Assembly: GCF_014650555.1 (NCBI RefSeq)
Contig: NZ_BMVE01000010.1
Location: 1 to 64,000 of the forward strand
DNA from: Streptomyces goshikiensis
GTDB taxonomy: Bacteria > Actinomycetota > Actinomycetes > Streptomycetales > Streptomycetaceae
Length of the DNA stretch: 64,000 bases
Reading direction: 5' to 3'
This document shows positions 18,380 through 27,943 of this stretch, in pieces. A program made the position numbers and the translations under genes. Positions within the stretch are counted from its first letter, which is position 1. Each line of letters starts with the position of its first letter. Under the pieces are notes generated by a model, which was not told the origin of the DNA, did no database searches, and worked only from the letters and a program-made list of their open reading frames with translations.

Positions 18380-21091
18380 TCAGGCCGCGTCCAGGGCGCA
18401 CTCGGCCCAGATGACCTTGCCGTGGGGGGTGTAGCGGGTGCCCCAGGCGTGGGCGAGCTGCGCGACGAGGAACAGGCCCCGCCCGCCCTCCTCCGTGCTG
18501 GCCGCCCGCCGCAGGTGCGGGGCGGTGCTGCTGCCGTCGGAGACCTCGCAGATCAGGGTGCGGTCGAGGATCAGGCGCACCTGGATGGGCTCGGTGCCGT
18601 AGCGGACCGCGTTCGTGACCAGCTCGCTGAGCATCAGCTCCGCGGCGAACGCCTGCTCCTCCAGCCCCCAGTCGGTCAGCCGGCGGGTGGCGGCGGCGCG
18701 GACCCCGGAGACCTCGGCCGGGTCGGCGGGCACGTCCCAGCTGGCCACCCGGTCGGCGGGCAGCGTACGGGTGCGGGCGACGAGCAGCGCGATGTCGTCC
18801 TCCGGGTGGTCCGGCGCCACGGCGTCGATGACCGCCCGGCAGGTGTCCTCCGGCGTACGGCCACGGTGCGCCAGGGCGCGGCTCAGCCGGTCGAGGGTGA
18901 CGTCGAGGTCGCGGTGGCGGCCCTCGATGAGCCCGTCGGTGTAGAGGACCAGCGTGCTGCCCTCGGTGAGCCGGATCTCGGCGGTCTCGAAGGGCAGACC
19001 GCCCAGGCCCAGCGGGGGACCGGCGGGCAGCTCGGGGAAGACCACGCCGCCGTCGGGGTGGACCAGTGCGGGCGGGGGGTGCCCGGCGCGGGCCATCGTG
19101 CACAGCCGCGAGGTGGGGTCGTAGACGGCGTACAGGCAGGTGGCGCCGACGATCCCGGTGCTGCCGGCGTCGTTCTCGCCGCCCTCCTCCCGGTCCAGGC
19201 GCACCAGGAGGTTGTCCAGGTGGGTGAGGAGTTCGTCGGGGGCGAGTTCCAGCTCGGCGAAGTTGCGCGCGGCGGTGCGCAGCCGGCCCATGGTGGCGGC
19301 GGCGTGCAGCCCGTGTCCGACGACGTCCCCCACGAGCAGCGCGACACGGGCGCCGGAGAGCGGGATGACGTCGAACCAGTCGCCGCCCACTCCGGATTCG
19401 GAGGGCAGGTAGCGGTGCGCGACCTCCACGGCGCCCTGCTCGGGCATGCCGTGCGGCAGCAGGCTCCGCTGAAGGGCCAGTGCCAGGGTGTGCTCGCGGG
19501 TGTACCGGCGGGCGTTGTCGATGCAGAGGGCGGCGCGGGCGGCGAGCTCCCGGGCCAGCCGGCTGTCGTCGTCCCCGAAGGGCGCGGGGTCCCGCGACCG
19601 GTAGAAGCTCGCGATCCCCAGCAGGACGCCGCGGGCCAGCAGTGGGACGCAGACGAGGGAGTGCACGCCGCGGTCGAGGATCCGCCGCGCGTGCTCCGGC
19701 TCCTGGTCGATCCAGCCGACGGCGGTGCTCAGATCGGGTTCCAGCACCTCCTGCCCGCTGTCCAGGCACCGCATGTGGGGGGTACCGGCGCGCAGCTCCA
19801 CCCGCCGCCCCGCCGGATAGAAGGGGCAGTCGTCGCGCACCCCGTGGACCACCGCGCGGTGCAGCTCGGTCGCCGGATGGGCGGACTCCTCACCGCGCAG
19901 CACGGCTTCGGGCACGTCGATGGTGACGTAGTCCGCCAGGCGCGGAACCGCCATCTCGGCGAGCTCCCGGGCGGTGCGGGTCACGTCCAGGGTGGTGCCG
20001 ATGCGGGCGCTGGCCTCGGCCAGCAGCTCCAGCCGGCGCCGCGCCGCGACGGCGTACTTGCCCACTTCCGGCTCGCCCACCAGCACCAGTCCCCGGGTGG
20101 GGCCGGTGACGTGGTCCGCGGGCGCGGGGCCGGCGGCGTGGTGCGCGGGTCCTGCTCGCGGCGCCTCGGAGGCCTCGCCGGTGAGCACGGCCTCGACGAC
20201 GACGCCCTCCACCCCGGAGCGGCTCGTGACCGGGCGGCTCATCAGGGTGACCCCCCGCCCGTGCGGCAGGGCCACCTCCACGGCGGCCCGCTGGGTCGAG
20301 CAGATGAGCTCGGTCGCCTTCTCCTTGAGGATCAGCTGATCGCCCCGGCCGAGCCCGCTGTCACCGAGCTCGGCCAGTGCGATCAGGTGCCCGTTGCCGG
20401 TGTCCGCGCCGCCGTGGGCGAGGTGGCCGGCGTCGAGGTACGTCCGCAGCAGTGCGCGCTCCCGGGCCGACCGCTGCTCCATCAGCCGCCGCTCGACGGT
20501 CTCTGCGGCCCGTCGGACCAGGGCTGCCAGGGCGGGGTCCTGGTAGCTGTGCGGGTACCCGAAGCACAGCACGCCGACGATGTCCCCGCTCAGCTGGTCG
20601 CGGATCGGGGTCGCGGAGCAGGCGCTCGACTGGGAGCGCTGGGCGAAGTGCTCCGCCCCGTAGACCTGGACGAGCCGCCGTTCGGCGAGGGCGAGGCCGA
20701 TGCCGTTGGTCCCCGCGACCCGCTCGGCGAAGACGAAGCCGGGCACGCTCTGGATGGGCGGGAGGGTGCGGGCCAGGTCCGGTTCCCCGAAGCGCCGCTC
20801 CAGCACCGTTCCGCCCGCGTCGGCGAGGGCCACGTTCATCGGGCTGCCGGAGAACCGGGACGCCAGCTGGTCGAGCACCGGGGCCGCCGCGCGTACGAGC
20901 CGGCTGTCCGGATCGAAGTCGTCCCGGTAGGGAAGCTCGGTCTGGTCCGGTGAGAGCCCCAGAGACTGGCAGCGCAGCCAGGAGTTCATGATCGGGCTTC
21001 GCACCCCGCCCGTGAGCGGCTCGCCCCCGAGGAACCGCTCACGGGAGCGTGCGGGGCCGATCTGCTCTCCCGTGGCTCCCATGCGCATCAT
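18380..21091 (-). CDS. SpoIIE-family phosphatase with GAF and HATPase domains
   Basis: 903 residues. The N-terminal third resembles AcoR-type sensory regions (PIMNSWLRCQSLGL and a GAF with FAERVAGTNGIGLAL). A second GAF lies at about 340-500, and a PP2C/SpoIIE phosphatase at about 520-740 (GVGGDWFDVIPL, LLVGDVVGHGL). A C-terminal RsbW-like HATPase holds AELMLSELVTNAVRYG and GGRGLFLV. Such proteins control anti-anti-sigma factors in response to a ligand. ATG 21091 is the outermost start; ATG 21082 has better spacing to GAGGGG and is equally possible. Confidence 0.85.
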   Translation of the reverse strand: MMRMGATGEQIGPARSRERFLGGEPLTGGVRSPIMNSWLRCQSLGLSPDQTELPYRDDFDPDSRLVRAAAPVLDQLASRFSGSPMNVALADAGGTVLERRFGEPDLARTLPPIQSVPGFVFAERVAGTNGIGLALAERRLVQVYGAEHFAQRSQSSACSATPIRDQLSGDIVGVLCFGYPHSYQDPALAALVRRAAETVERRLMEQRSARERALLRTYLDAGHLAHGGADTGNGHLIALAELGDSGLGRGDQLILKEKATELICSTQRAAVEVALPHGRGVTLMSRPVTSRSGVEGVVVEAVLTGEASEAPRAGPAHHAAGPAPADHVTGPTRGLVLVGEPEVGKYAVAARRRLELLAEASARIGTTLDVTRTARELAEMAVPRLADYVTIDVPEAVLRGEESAHPATELHRAVVHGVRDDCPFYPAGRRVELRAGTPHMRCLDSGQEVLEPDLSTAVGWIDQEPEHARRILDRGVHSLVCVPLLARGVLLGIASFYRSRDPAPFGDDDSRLARELAARAALCIDNARRYTREHTLALALQRSLLPHGMPEQGAVEVAHRYLPSESGVGGDWFDVIPLSGARVALLVGDVVGHGLHAAATMGRLRTAARNFAELELAPDELLTHLDNLLVRLDREEGGENDAGSTGIVGATCLYAVYDPTSRLCTMARAGHPPPALVHPDGGVVFPELPAGPPLGLGGLPFETAEIRLTEGSTLVLYTDGLIEGRHRDLDVTLDRLSRALAHRGRTPEDTCRAVIDAVAPDHPEDDIALLVARTRTLPADRVASWDVPADPAEVSGVRAAATRRLTDWGLEEQAFAAELMLSELVTNAVRYGTEPIQVRLILDRTLICEVSDGSSTAPHLRRAASTEEGGRGLFLVAQLAHAWGTRYTPHGKVIWAECALDAA

Positions 21092-21162
21092 CCCCTCGCC
21101 GAGCCCTTCGGCCGAGCCCCTTCGAGTGCCTTCCGAGTATATTCCTCCCCTTTTTGTTCTTA

Positions 21163-22086
21163 TCAGAGGATCGCGACCGGATTGACGGGCGAACCCGTCC
21201 CGCCGGGCACGTTGAGCGGCGATACGACGATCATGAACTCGTAGCGCCCCGCCCCGGCGCAGGCGGCGGAGAGCGCCTCCAGGTCCAGGTTGTCCAGCAG
21301 CGGCACCCCCATGGCGGCCACGGCGAGGGCGTGGACGGGGGAGTGGACGCCCTCGACGGGCGAGGGCCGCAGATCGCTGTCCCCGTCGCCGCCCAGCAGG
21401 GCGATCGCCCGCTCGGCGAGCAGGGGCACGGCGTCCACGTGCAGGCCCGCGCTCGCGGCGCCGACGTCCCAGGGGCCGAGTTCCCGGCGCCTGCGGAAGC
21501 GGCCGGAGCGCAGCAGCACCGCGCAGCCGTCGTCGACCGTCACGCCGAGCGCCCGTTCCGCGGCGGCCACGTCCCGCGCGTGGACGGGGTGCCCGGGCTC
21601 CAGCCAGCCGACCCCGAGGACGGCCGGCAGGTCCAGGAGCACGCCCTTGGTGACGAGGGGGCCGAGCGCCGCCACCGAGCCGAAACGCGCGCCCGAGGCG
21701 CCGACGGCCTCGCGGGCCGTTCGCCCGTCGTAGAGCCGCCCCCGGTAGGCGACGTGCGCCAGGGCGTCCAGGTGGCTCACGGCCTTGCCGTGGAAATCGG
21801 CGGCGATGAAGTCCTTGTACGTGGCGGGTTCGGCGGGCTCCACGTCACCGAGGTCCGTCATGTGGTGCAGGGCGGGCCTGTCGTTGTCGGGGCCGGCCCG
21901 GGTGTCCCAGGGCAGCCCCAGCGGGACCGCCGTCCCGGACCGGACCAGGGCCGTGGCCCGCCGTACGTGCTCGGGGGTGACCCGGTTCCAGGCGCCGCGG
22001 TCGGCCGGGGACCAGCCGCCCCACGTACGGACCGCGGCGAAGATCGCGTCGAACTCCTGACGGGAGACCGCGGGACTGCCGCTCAT
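21163..22086 (-). CDS. Cyclase family protein (kynurenine formamidase-like)
   Basis: 307 residues of the PF04199 metal-dependent hydrolase type. The family's HGTHxDxP site appears as FHGKAVSHLDALAH (near residue 95), with a late HALAVAAMGVPLLDNLDLE. Members hydrolyse N-formylkynurenine or act as cyclases or dehydratases in polyketide and sugar pathways. It is a single minus-strand gene between the SpoIIE protein and a long intergenic region; the substrate is unknown. Confidence 0.75.
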   Translation of the reverse strand: MSGSPAVSRQEFDAIFAAVRTWGGWSPADRGAWNRVTPEHVRRATALVRSGTAVPLGLPWDTRAGPDNDRPALHHMTDLGDVEPAEPATYKDFIAADFHGKAVSHLDALAHVAYRGRLYDGRTAREAVGASGARFGSVAALGPLVTKGVLLDLPAVLGVGWLEPGHPVHARDVAAAERALGVTVDDGCAVLLRSGRFRRRRELGPWDVGAASAGLHVDAVPLLAERAIALLGGDGDSDLRPSPVEGVHSPVHALAVAAMGVPLLDNLDLEALSAACAGAGRYEFMIVVSPLNVPGGTGSPVNPVAIL

Positions 22087-22673
22087 TCGAACTCAGCGCT
22101 CCAACGCTCGGGGCCCCGCCCGGGGCGGGGCGGGGGGCCGGCGCCGGGGCGCCCGCACGGAAGGCCCCTGCCCACCCGCCCCGGCGCTACGCCTCACGCG
22201 CCGCGGGGGCGCCGGACAGGAGCGGCAGGCGGTGTGCGAAGGAAACCGGCCGCCGTGGCCGGTCCGCGCCGATACGAGGCCCGCCGGGGCGGGTCCTCGG
22301 GCCGGGAACCGGCCGTGGACGGGCCGGTAAGGGGCCGGAAAGGGGCCGGGAACTGGCCTGGACGGGCCTGGAGGGGCAGGGAAGGGCCGGTGTGCCGCCT
22401 CCCGGCGGGCCCGTCTTCTGAGGTTGCGTCAGGATCAGGCCGAACGAGGCTGTTCGACCCGGCCGGATACCGCCGCGGCGATCCCCAAACACCCCACGGG
22501 TCAAGATCATCGCATCGAGGTAATCCGAACGCCTTTCGGGAGTGAGCGTGGTGCGCCCGGGGCTAGTGTGCTCCCGGATCTGGACGGATTACCCGCATAT
22601 TCACCCTCTTTTTTCTTCCACCGGCCGCCGCGCGCGTGCGCCGACCGCCGCCTTACGAAGGAGAGCCCGCCCG
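22087..22673. other. Intergenic region upstream of the 2-MIB operon
   Basis: 587 bp without a supported gene. The stretch 22321-22400 is low-complexity, with GGGCCGG repeated at short intervals. A TAGTGT hexamer (22564-22569) and the AT-rich run that follows (22585-22620) are the likeliest promoter/leader area for the encapsulin gene. I see no convincing -35 at 17 bp. Confidence 0.4.
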
Positions 22674-24086
22674 ATGACCGTGGACACCAGCCCGGAGGCG
22701 CGGCTGGAGCCGCCCCGGCAGACCAGCCTGGGTACGGCGGCCGCCCGCAACCTCGCCACCACGACCAAGTCCGCCCCGCAGATGCAGGAGATCACCTCCC
22801 GCTGGCTGCTGAGGATGCTCCCCTGGGTCGAGACCAAGGGCGGCGCCTACCGGGTGAACCGCAGGCTGACCTACACCGTCGGCGACGGCCGCATCGAGTT
22901 CGTCCAGGACGGCGCCCACGTCCGGGTGATCCCGCGTGAGCTCGGCGAGATCGCCATGCTGCGCGGGTTCGACGACGTGGAGGTGCTGACCGCGCTCGCG
23001 GGCCGGTGCGTCCAGCGCGACTTCCGCCCCGGTGAGGTGCTGGTCGAGCGGGGTTCCCCCGCGGGCGAGATCCACCTGATCGCCCACGGCCGGATCAACC
23101 AGACCGCCGTCGGCAAGTACGGCGACGAGGTCGCTGTCGGCGTGCTCGCGGACGGCGACCGCTTCGGCGACCACGCCCTCCTCGACGGCGCGGGGACGTG
23201 GGACTACACCGCCACCGCCGCCACCGCCGGCACCCTGCTCACCCTCTCCCGCGCCGACTTCGACGCGGTGCTCTCCTCGGCGCCCCATCTGCACGCCCAC
23301 GTCCAGCGGTTCGGCTCGCTTCCGCACCAGCGGCAGAACAAGCACGGCGAGGCCGAGATCGCCGTGTCGGCCGGCCACAGCGGCGAACCCGAACTGCCCG
23401 GCACCTTCGTCGACTACGAGCTCAACCCGCGCGAGTACGAACTCTCCATCGCGCAGACCGTGCTGCGGGTGCACACCAGGGTCGCCGACCTCTACAACGA
23501 GCCGATGAACCAGACCGAGGAGCAGCTCAGGCTGACCGTCGAGGCGCTGCGCGAGCGCCAGGAGCACGAGCTGATCAACAACCGGGAGTTCGGTCTGCTC
23601 CACAACGCCGCCTTCAAGCAGCGGATCCAGACGCACTCCGGCCCGCCCACCCCGGACGACCTCGACGAACTGCTCTGCCGCCGCCGCGGCTCCAAGCTCT
23701 TCCTCGCCCACCCCCGGACCATCGCGGCGATCGGGCGCGAGTTCAACGCCCGCGGCCTCTACCCGGACCACGTCGACCTCGGCGGACAGCAGGTACCGGC
23801 CTGGCGCGGGGTCCCGATCCTGCCCTGCAACAAGATCCCCATCAGCAAGGAGAACACCAGCTCGATCCTCGTCATGCGCACCGGCGAGGACAACCAGGGC
23901 GTCATCGGCCTGCACCAGACCGGTCTGCCGGAGGAGTACGAGCCGGGCCTGTCGGTGCGCTTCATGGGCATCGACGAGCGCTCGATCATCTCCTACCTGG
24001 TCACCACCTACTTCTCCGCCGCGATCCTGGTGCCCGACGCGCTCGGAGTGCTGGAGAACGTCCAGATCGCCCGCAGGAACGACTGA
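22674..24086 (+). CDS. eshA: Family 2B encapsulin shell protein with cyclic-nucleotide-binding domain (EshA-like)
   Basis: 470 residues from ATG 22674, with AAGGAGA 10 bp upstream. Residues about 1-85 and 215-470 match the shell protein of family 2 encapsulins (NPREYELSIAQTVLRVHTRVADLYNEPMNQTEEQLRL and a C-terminal SYLVTTYFSAAILVPDALGVLENVQI). A cyclic-nucleotide-binding domain is inserted at about 90-205 (RDFRPGEVLVERGSPAGEIHLIAHG). Family 2B encapsulins of Streptomyces are known to sit next to 2-MIB synthase and package it in a protein shell. It is the first gene of the 2-MIB operon. Confidence 0.9.
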   Translation: MTVDTSPEARLEPPRQTSLGTAAARNLATTTKSAPQMQEITSRWLLRMLPWVETKGGAYRVNRRLTYTVGDGRIEFVQDGAHVRVIPRELGEIAMLRGFDDVEVLTALAGRCVQRDFRPGEVLVERGSPAGEIHLIAHGRINQTAVGKYGDEVAVGVLADGDRFGDHALLDGAGTWDYTATAATAGTLLTLSRADFDAVLSSAPHLHAHVQRFGSLPHQRQNKHGEAEIAVSAGHSGEPELPGTFVDYELNPREYELSIAQTVLRVHTRVADLYNEPMNQTEEQLRLTVEALRERQEHELINNREFGLLHNAAFKQRIQTHSGPPTPDDLDELLCRRRGSKLFLAHPRTIAAIGREFNARGLYPDHVDLGGQQVPAWRGVPILPCNKIPISKENTSSILVMRTGEDNQGVIGLHQTGLPEEYEPGLSVRFMGIDERSIISYLVTTYFSAAILVPDALGVLENVQIARRND

Positions 24087-24159
24087 CCGGCCCGGCCCGG
24101 ACCGTCCTGCCCGGGATCAGGGATCCGGGACGGCCCCACCACCCACCAAGGAGCCACGG

Positions 24160-25440
24160 ATGCCCGATCCCGGGTCTTCACCCCTGCAGTCGAGCCTCCC
24201 CGCCGCCGCGGCCCGCTTCGGGACCCACGGCCACGGCCGCGGGATCGAGGCCTTCGGCGGCGGTCCCCCCGCCCCGCCCGTCCTGCCCGCCGCGCCCCCG
24301 GCCCCCGCCGGGCCCCCCGCGCCCGCCAGGACCCCGAACCCCGCCATGGAGCGGATCCTGCGCGGCCCCAGCGGGCTGGGCACGGCGGGGCTGTTCCTGT
24401 CCCGGTGCGAGGAGCCGCCCGCCCCCGCGGCGGAGCCGGCCGAGCAGGCCGGGCCGGCGGCGGGCCGTCCGGTCCCGGGCCTCTACCACCACCCGGTGCC
24501 CGAGCCCGACCCCGTACGCGTCGAGGAGGTCAGCCGCCGGATCAAGGAATGGGCGGTCGACGAGGTCGAGCTGTACCCCCCGGAGTGGGAGGACCAGTTC
24601 GACGGGTTCTCCGTGGGCCGCTACATGGTCGCCTGCCATCCGGACGCCCCCACCGTCGACCACCTGATGATCGCCACGCGGCTGATGGTCGCCGAGAACG
24701 TGGTCGACGACTGCTACTGCGAGGACCACGGAGGCTCGCCCGTCGGCCTCGGCGGGCGCCTCCTGCTGGCGCACACCGCGCTCGACGCCCTCCACACGAC
24801 GAAGGAGTACGCGCCGGACTGGGAGGAGTCGCTCCACTCGGACGCCCCGCGGCGCGCCTACCGGTCGGCCATGGAGTACTTCACCCGGGAGGCCACCGCC
24901 TCCCAGGCCGACCGGTACCGGCACGACATGGCCCGGCTGCACCTCGGCTACCTCGCCGAGGCCGCCTGGGCCCAGACGGACTACGTCCCGCAGGTGTGGG
25001 AGTACCTGGCGATGCGCCAGTTCAACAACTTCCGCCCCTGCCCCACCATCACCGACACCGTCGGCGGCTACGAACTGCCGGCGGACCTGCACGCCCAACC
25101 CGCCGTGCAACGGGTCATCGCGCTCGCCGGGAACGCGACCACCATCGTCAACGACCTCTACTCCTACACCAAGGAACTGGCCAGCCCCGGCCGGCACTTG
25201 AACCTGCCCGTCGTGGTGGCCGAACACGAGGGGTGCGACGTCCGCGACGCGTACCTGAAGGCGGTCGAGGTCCACAACGACCTGATGCACGCCTTCGAGG
25301 CCGAGGCCGCCGAGCTGGCCGCGGCCTGCCCCGTGCCGAGCGTGCTGCGCTTCCTGCGGGGCGTGGCCGCCTGGGTCGACGGCAACCACTACTGGCACCA
25401 GACCAATACCTACCGCTACAGCCTGCCCGACTTCTGGTAA
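24160..25440 (+). CDS. 2-methylisoborneol synthase (class I terpene cyclase)
   Basis: 426 residues. It cyclises 2-methylgeranyl diphosphate to the earthy odorant 2-MIB. The Asp-rich metal motif DDCYCED starts at residue 183 and the NSE-type motif NDLYSYTKE at 331. The first 110 residues are Pro/Ala/Gly-rich and disordered, with short conserved islands such as MERILRGPSGLGTAGLFL. In this family the extension is the encapsulin-targeting region. It lies 73 bp after the encapsulin gene and 14 bp before the methyltransferase gene. Confidence 0.93.
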   Translation: MPDPGSSPLQSSLPAAAARFGTHGHGRGIEAFGGGPPAPPVLPAAPPAPAGPPAPARTPNPAMERILRGPSGLGTAGLFLSRCEEPPAPAAEPAEQAGPAAGRPVPGLYHHPVPEPDPVRVEEVSRRIKEWAVDEVELYPPEWEDQFDGFSVGRYMVACHPDAPTVDHLMIATRLMVAENVVDDCYCEDHGGSPVGLGGRLLLAHTALDALHTTKEYAPDWEESLHSDAPRRAYRSAMEYFTREATASQADRYRHDMARLHLGYLAEAAWAQTDYVPQVWEYLAMRQFNNFRPCPTITDTVGGYELPADLHAQPAVQRVIALAGNATTIVNDLYSYTKELASPGRHLNLPVVVAEHEGCDVRDAYLKAVEVHNDLMHAFEAEAAELAAACPVPSVLRFLRGVAAWVDGNHYWHQTNTYRYSLPDFW

Positions 25441-25454
25441 GGACGGACTTATCC

Positions 25455-26339
25455 GTGACCAACACCGAGCTCACCATCGCCCCCGCCACCACCGCGTTCA
25501 TCCCCTCCCCGGCGACGCCCTACCAGGGCGACATCGCCCGCTACTGGGACCACGAGGCCCGGCCGGTGAACCTGCGCCTCGGCGATGTCGACGGCCTCTA
25601 CCACCACCACTACGGCATCGGTGACGTCGACCACGCCTCGCTCGGGGACCCCGCGGACAGCGGATACGAGAAGAAGCTGATCGCCGAGCTGCACCGTCTG
25701 GAGTCCGCACAGACCGACATCCTGCTGGACCACCTCGGCGAGATCGGCCGGGGCGACACCCTCGTGGACGCCGGCTGCGGCCGCGGCGGCTCGATGGTGA
25801 TGGCCCACCAGCGCTTCGGGTGCAAGGTCGAGGGCGTCACCCTGTCGGCCAAGCAGGCCGAGTTCGCCAACGGCCGCGCCCGTGAACTCGGCATCGAGGA
25901 CTCCGTCCGGGCCCGCGTCTGCAACATGCTGGGCACGCCGTTCGAGACCGGCGGGGCCGCGGCCTCGTGGAACAACGAGTCGAGCATGTACGTCGACCTG
26001 CACGACCTGTTCGCCGAACACTCCCGCGTCCTGGCGGTCGGCGGCCGCTACGTGACCATCACCGGCTGCTGGAACCCCCGCTACGGCCAGCCCTCGAAGT
26101 GGGTCTCGCAGATCAACGCGCACTTCGAATGCAACATCCACTCCCGCCGGGAGTACATGCGGGCCATGGCCGACAACCGCCTCGTTCCGCAGGCCGTCAT
26201 CGACCTGACCCCCGCGACCCTGCCCTACTGGGAACTGCGGGCCACGTCCTCCCTGGTCACCGGCATCGAAGAGGCGTTCATCAACTCGTACAAGGACGGC
26301 TCGTTCCAGTACGTCCTGATCGCGGCCGACCGGGTCTGA
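25455..26339 (+). CDS. Geranyl diphosphate 2-C-methyltransferase
   Basis: 294 residues from GTG 25455, with TAAGGA overlapping the synthase stop. It is a SAM-dependent methyltransferase with the motif VDAGCGRGGSMVMAHQRFGC and the family signature WNNESSMYVDLHDLF. It methylates C2 of geranyl diphosphate to give the synthase substrate. Order and spacing (encapsulin, synthase, methyltransferase) are those of the well-known 2-MIB operon. Confidence 0.93.
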   Translation: MTNTELTIAPATTAFIPSPATPYQGDIARYWDHEARPVNLRLGDVDGLYHHHYGIGDVDHASLGDPADSGYEKKLIAELHRLESAQTDILLDHLGEIGRGDTLVDAGCGRGGSMVMAHQRFGCKVEGVTLSAKQAEFANGRARELGIEDSVRARVCNMLGTPFETGGAAASWNNESSMYVDLHDLFAEHSRVLAVGGRYVTITGCWNPRYGQPSKWVSQINAHFECNIHSRREYMRAMADNRLVPQAVIDLTPATLPYWELRATSSLVTGIEEAFINSYKDGSFQYVLIAADRV

Positions 26340-26380
26340 CCCACCGGATCCCCCGGATCCCCGGAACCCCGACCGTCGAC

Positions 26381-26407
26381 GCCGGGCCCGTACCCCACGG
26401 GCCCGGC
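26381..26407 (+). terminator. Terminator hairpin after the 2-MIB operon
   Basis: A perfect 11-bp stem (GCCGGGCCCGT with its complement) closes on an ACCCC loop, 41 bp after the methyltransferase stop and between convergent genes. No U-tract is present. Confidence 0.75.
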
Positions 26408-26543
26408 CCTCGCGTTCCGGCGCGGTGCGCCGGACGCCGGGCGCCGCCGAGGACGAGGTGCGTCATCGTCCGGGGCTGCCCGCCGGGTTGTGTGGGTCAG
26501 GCGGTAACGGAGTCACCCGGTACCGCCTTTGCTGCCTTTCGCG

Positions 26544-27293
26544 TCACGCCATGGGCTGGAGGACGGCCTCTTCCTCGTTCGGGTCCGTGGCGAGGAATTC
26601 CGACGTGGTGACGGAATTAATGAGCAGCGTGCCGTCAGGTAACCTCTTGACCAGTCCGCGGCAGCTGAAATTCTTCAGGAAGAACCCTATCCGCGACCGG
26701 GTGGTTCCCACCATGGCGGCGAATTCGTCGTGGGTGATCCTGGCGTCGATGTGCTGCCACTGCGGCCCGTGGCCGGCGAACCGCTGCGACAGGTCGAGCA
26801 GGATCGCGGCGAGCCGGTATTCGCACTTCATGGTGACCAGGTGCTTTATGGTGCTTTCCCGTTCGCGGATCCGCTGGGCCAGGTGCTGGCTCCAGATCTC
26901 GAACAGGTCGGGGTCGTTGCGCAGGATGCGGACGAACTCGCGGCGGTTGAAGCGGAGCACGTGGCTGTCCAGCATGGCGGTCGCGGACTCCTCGTGCACG
27001 GAGGGGATGAGCGAGAGTGCGCCCAGCACGTCGCCGCGTCGACAGATGTCCAGGATGCACTCCTTCCCGCTGTGCGCACTGGTGGTCAGTTTGATGCCGC
27101 CTTGGACGATCAGGTACAGGTCGTCGATGCTCTCCCCGCAGGTGTAGAGGTTGTAGCCCCGCCCCAGATTGATGGGTGTCAACGAGATTTTGTTGTTGTC
27201 CATGTTTTGCAGCATGCGAAGATAGAGAGCAGAATTACCGTGCTTTACCTGATGCACCCGGAAAACCCCCGCCTCGTTGTTTAGGTGCTGCAC
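26544..27293 (-). CDS. Crp/Fnr-family transcriptional regulator
   Basis: About 249 residues from GTG 27293. In-frame alternatives are a GTG about 36 bp further in, after GAGGCGGGGG, and an ATG at MLQNMDNN; no start has a perfect ribosome binding site. The beta-roll effector domain is at about 35-135 (GESIDDLYLIVQGGIKL, RRGDVLGALSLIPS). The C-terminal winged HTH reads ITHDEFAAMVGTTRSRIGFFLKNF. The first 40 codons are much richer in A/T than the surroundings. Repeated 5-4-5 inverted repeats at the right distance before several cluster promoters suggest it is the pathway activator (inference). Confidence 0.82.
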   Translation of the reverse strand: MQHLNNEAGVFRVHQVKHGNSALYLRMLQNMDNNKISLTPINLGRGYNLYTCGESIDDLYLIVQGGIKLTTSAHSGKECILDICRRGDVLGALSLIPSVHEESATAMLDSHVLRFNRREFVRILRNDPDLFEIWSQHLAQRIRERESTIKHLVTMKCEYRLAAILLDLSQRFAGHGPQWQHIDARITHDEFAAMVGTTRSRIGFFLKNFSCRGLVKRLPDGTLLINSVTTSEFLATDPNEEEAVLQPMA

Positions 27294-27357
27294 CGCACGA
27301 TGGTGGCCGGGGTCCGGTCGCTCTGGATGGTGCCGGACCGGACCTCGGCCACATGTG

Positions 27358-27930
27358 TCATCGCGGATAAATCTTCTCGTTGTTCGCCAGCATCGTGACG
27401 AATTTCTCGATGCGCTGGGCCCGTGTCTCGGCCTTTTTCGCGCTCTGGATGCGATATAGAATCGCATACCGGTTCTTGCTGTCCAGGGTTGCGAAGAAGT
27501 CCGCTGCGGCGTCATTCTCCCGCAGCGCCGTCTCCAGGTCGTCCGGCACGGTCATCTTGCTCTGCGAGGCGTACGCCGCGTCCCAGCGCCCGTCGGCCTT
27601 GGCCGCCTCGATCTCCCGCCGGCCCGCGGGCCGGATCGCCCCCTCCGCCTCCAGTCGCTCCACCCGCTCCCGGTTCACCTGGGACCACGGACTCTTCTTG
27701 GTGCGCGGGGTGAACCGCTGCTGCCAGTAGAGGTCGTCGACCTTGTCGCGCTGACTGTCGATCCAGCCGAAGCAGATCGCGACGTCGAGCGCCTCCGCGT
27801 ACGTGATGCTCCGCAGGCCACTGGCCTTCTTGGCGATCCTGACCCACATGCCGGGCTCGGTCTCGTGGTGCTCATCCAGCCACTCTTCCCACTGTGACGG
27901 GCTCTCGAAAAAGATGCTCGGTTCGCTCAT
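27358..27930 (-). CDS. YdeI/OmpD-associated family protein
   Basis: 190 residues from ATG 27930 (MSEPSIFFESPSQWEEWLDEHH). It matches the YdeI-type DUF1801-adjacent family through ALDVAICFGWIDSQ, RFTPRTKKSPWSQVNRERVERL and a C-terminal YRIQSAKKAETRAQRI. The biochemical role is not established. It lies between the phosphopantetheinyl transferase gene (13 bp away) and the Crp/Fnr gene (64 bp away), all on the minus strand, so it may be only a passenger in the cluster's regulatory operon. Confidence 0.75.
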   Translation of the reverse strand: MSEPSIFFESPSQWEEWLDEHHETEPGMWVRIAKKASGLRSITYAEALDVAICFGWIDSQRDKVDDLYWQQRFTPRTKKSPWSQVNRERVERLEAEGAIRPAGRREIEAAKADGRWDAAYASQSKMTVPDDLETALRENDAAADFFATLDSKNRYAILYRIQSAKKAETRAQRIEKFVTMLANNEKIYPR

Positions 27931-27943
27931 GGGTCGGATCCAA

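Noticed and set aside
22542..22673. GTG 22542 as an upstream start of the encapsulin gene
   Set aside because: The added residues are unlike the family, and ATG 22674 has an AAGGAGA ribosome binding site.
27311..27339. GGTCCGG...CCGGACC hairpin between YdeI-like and Crp/Fnr genes
   Set aside because: Only a 7-bp stem with a 15-base loop between two co-directional genes; too weak to call a terminator.
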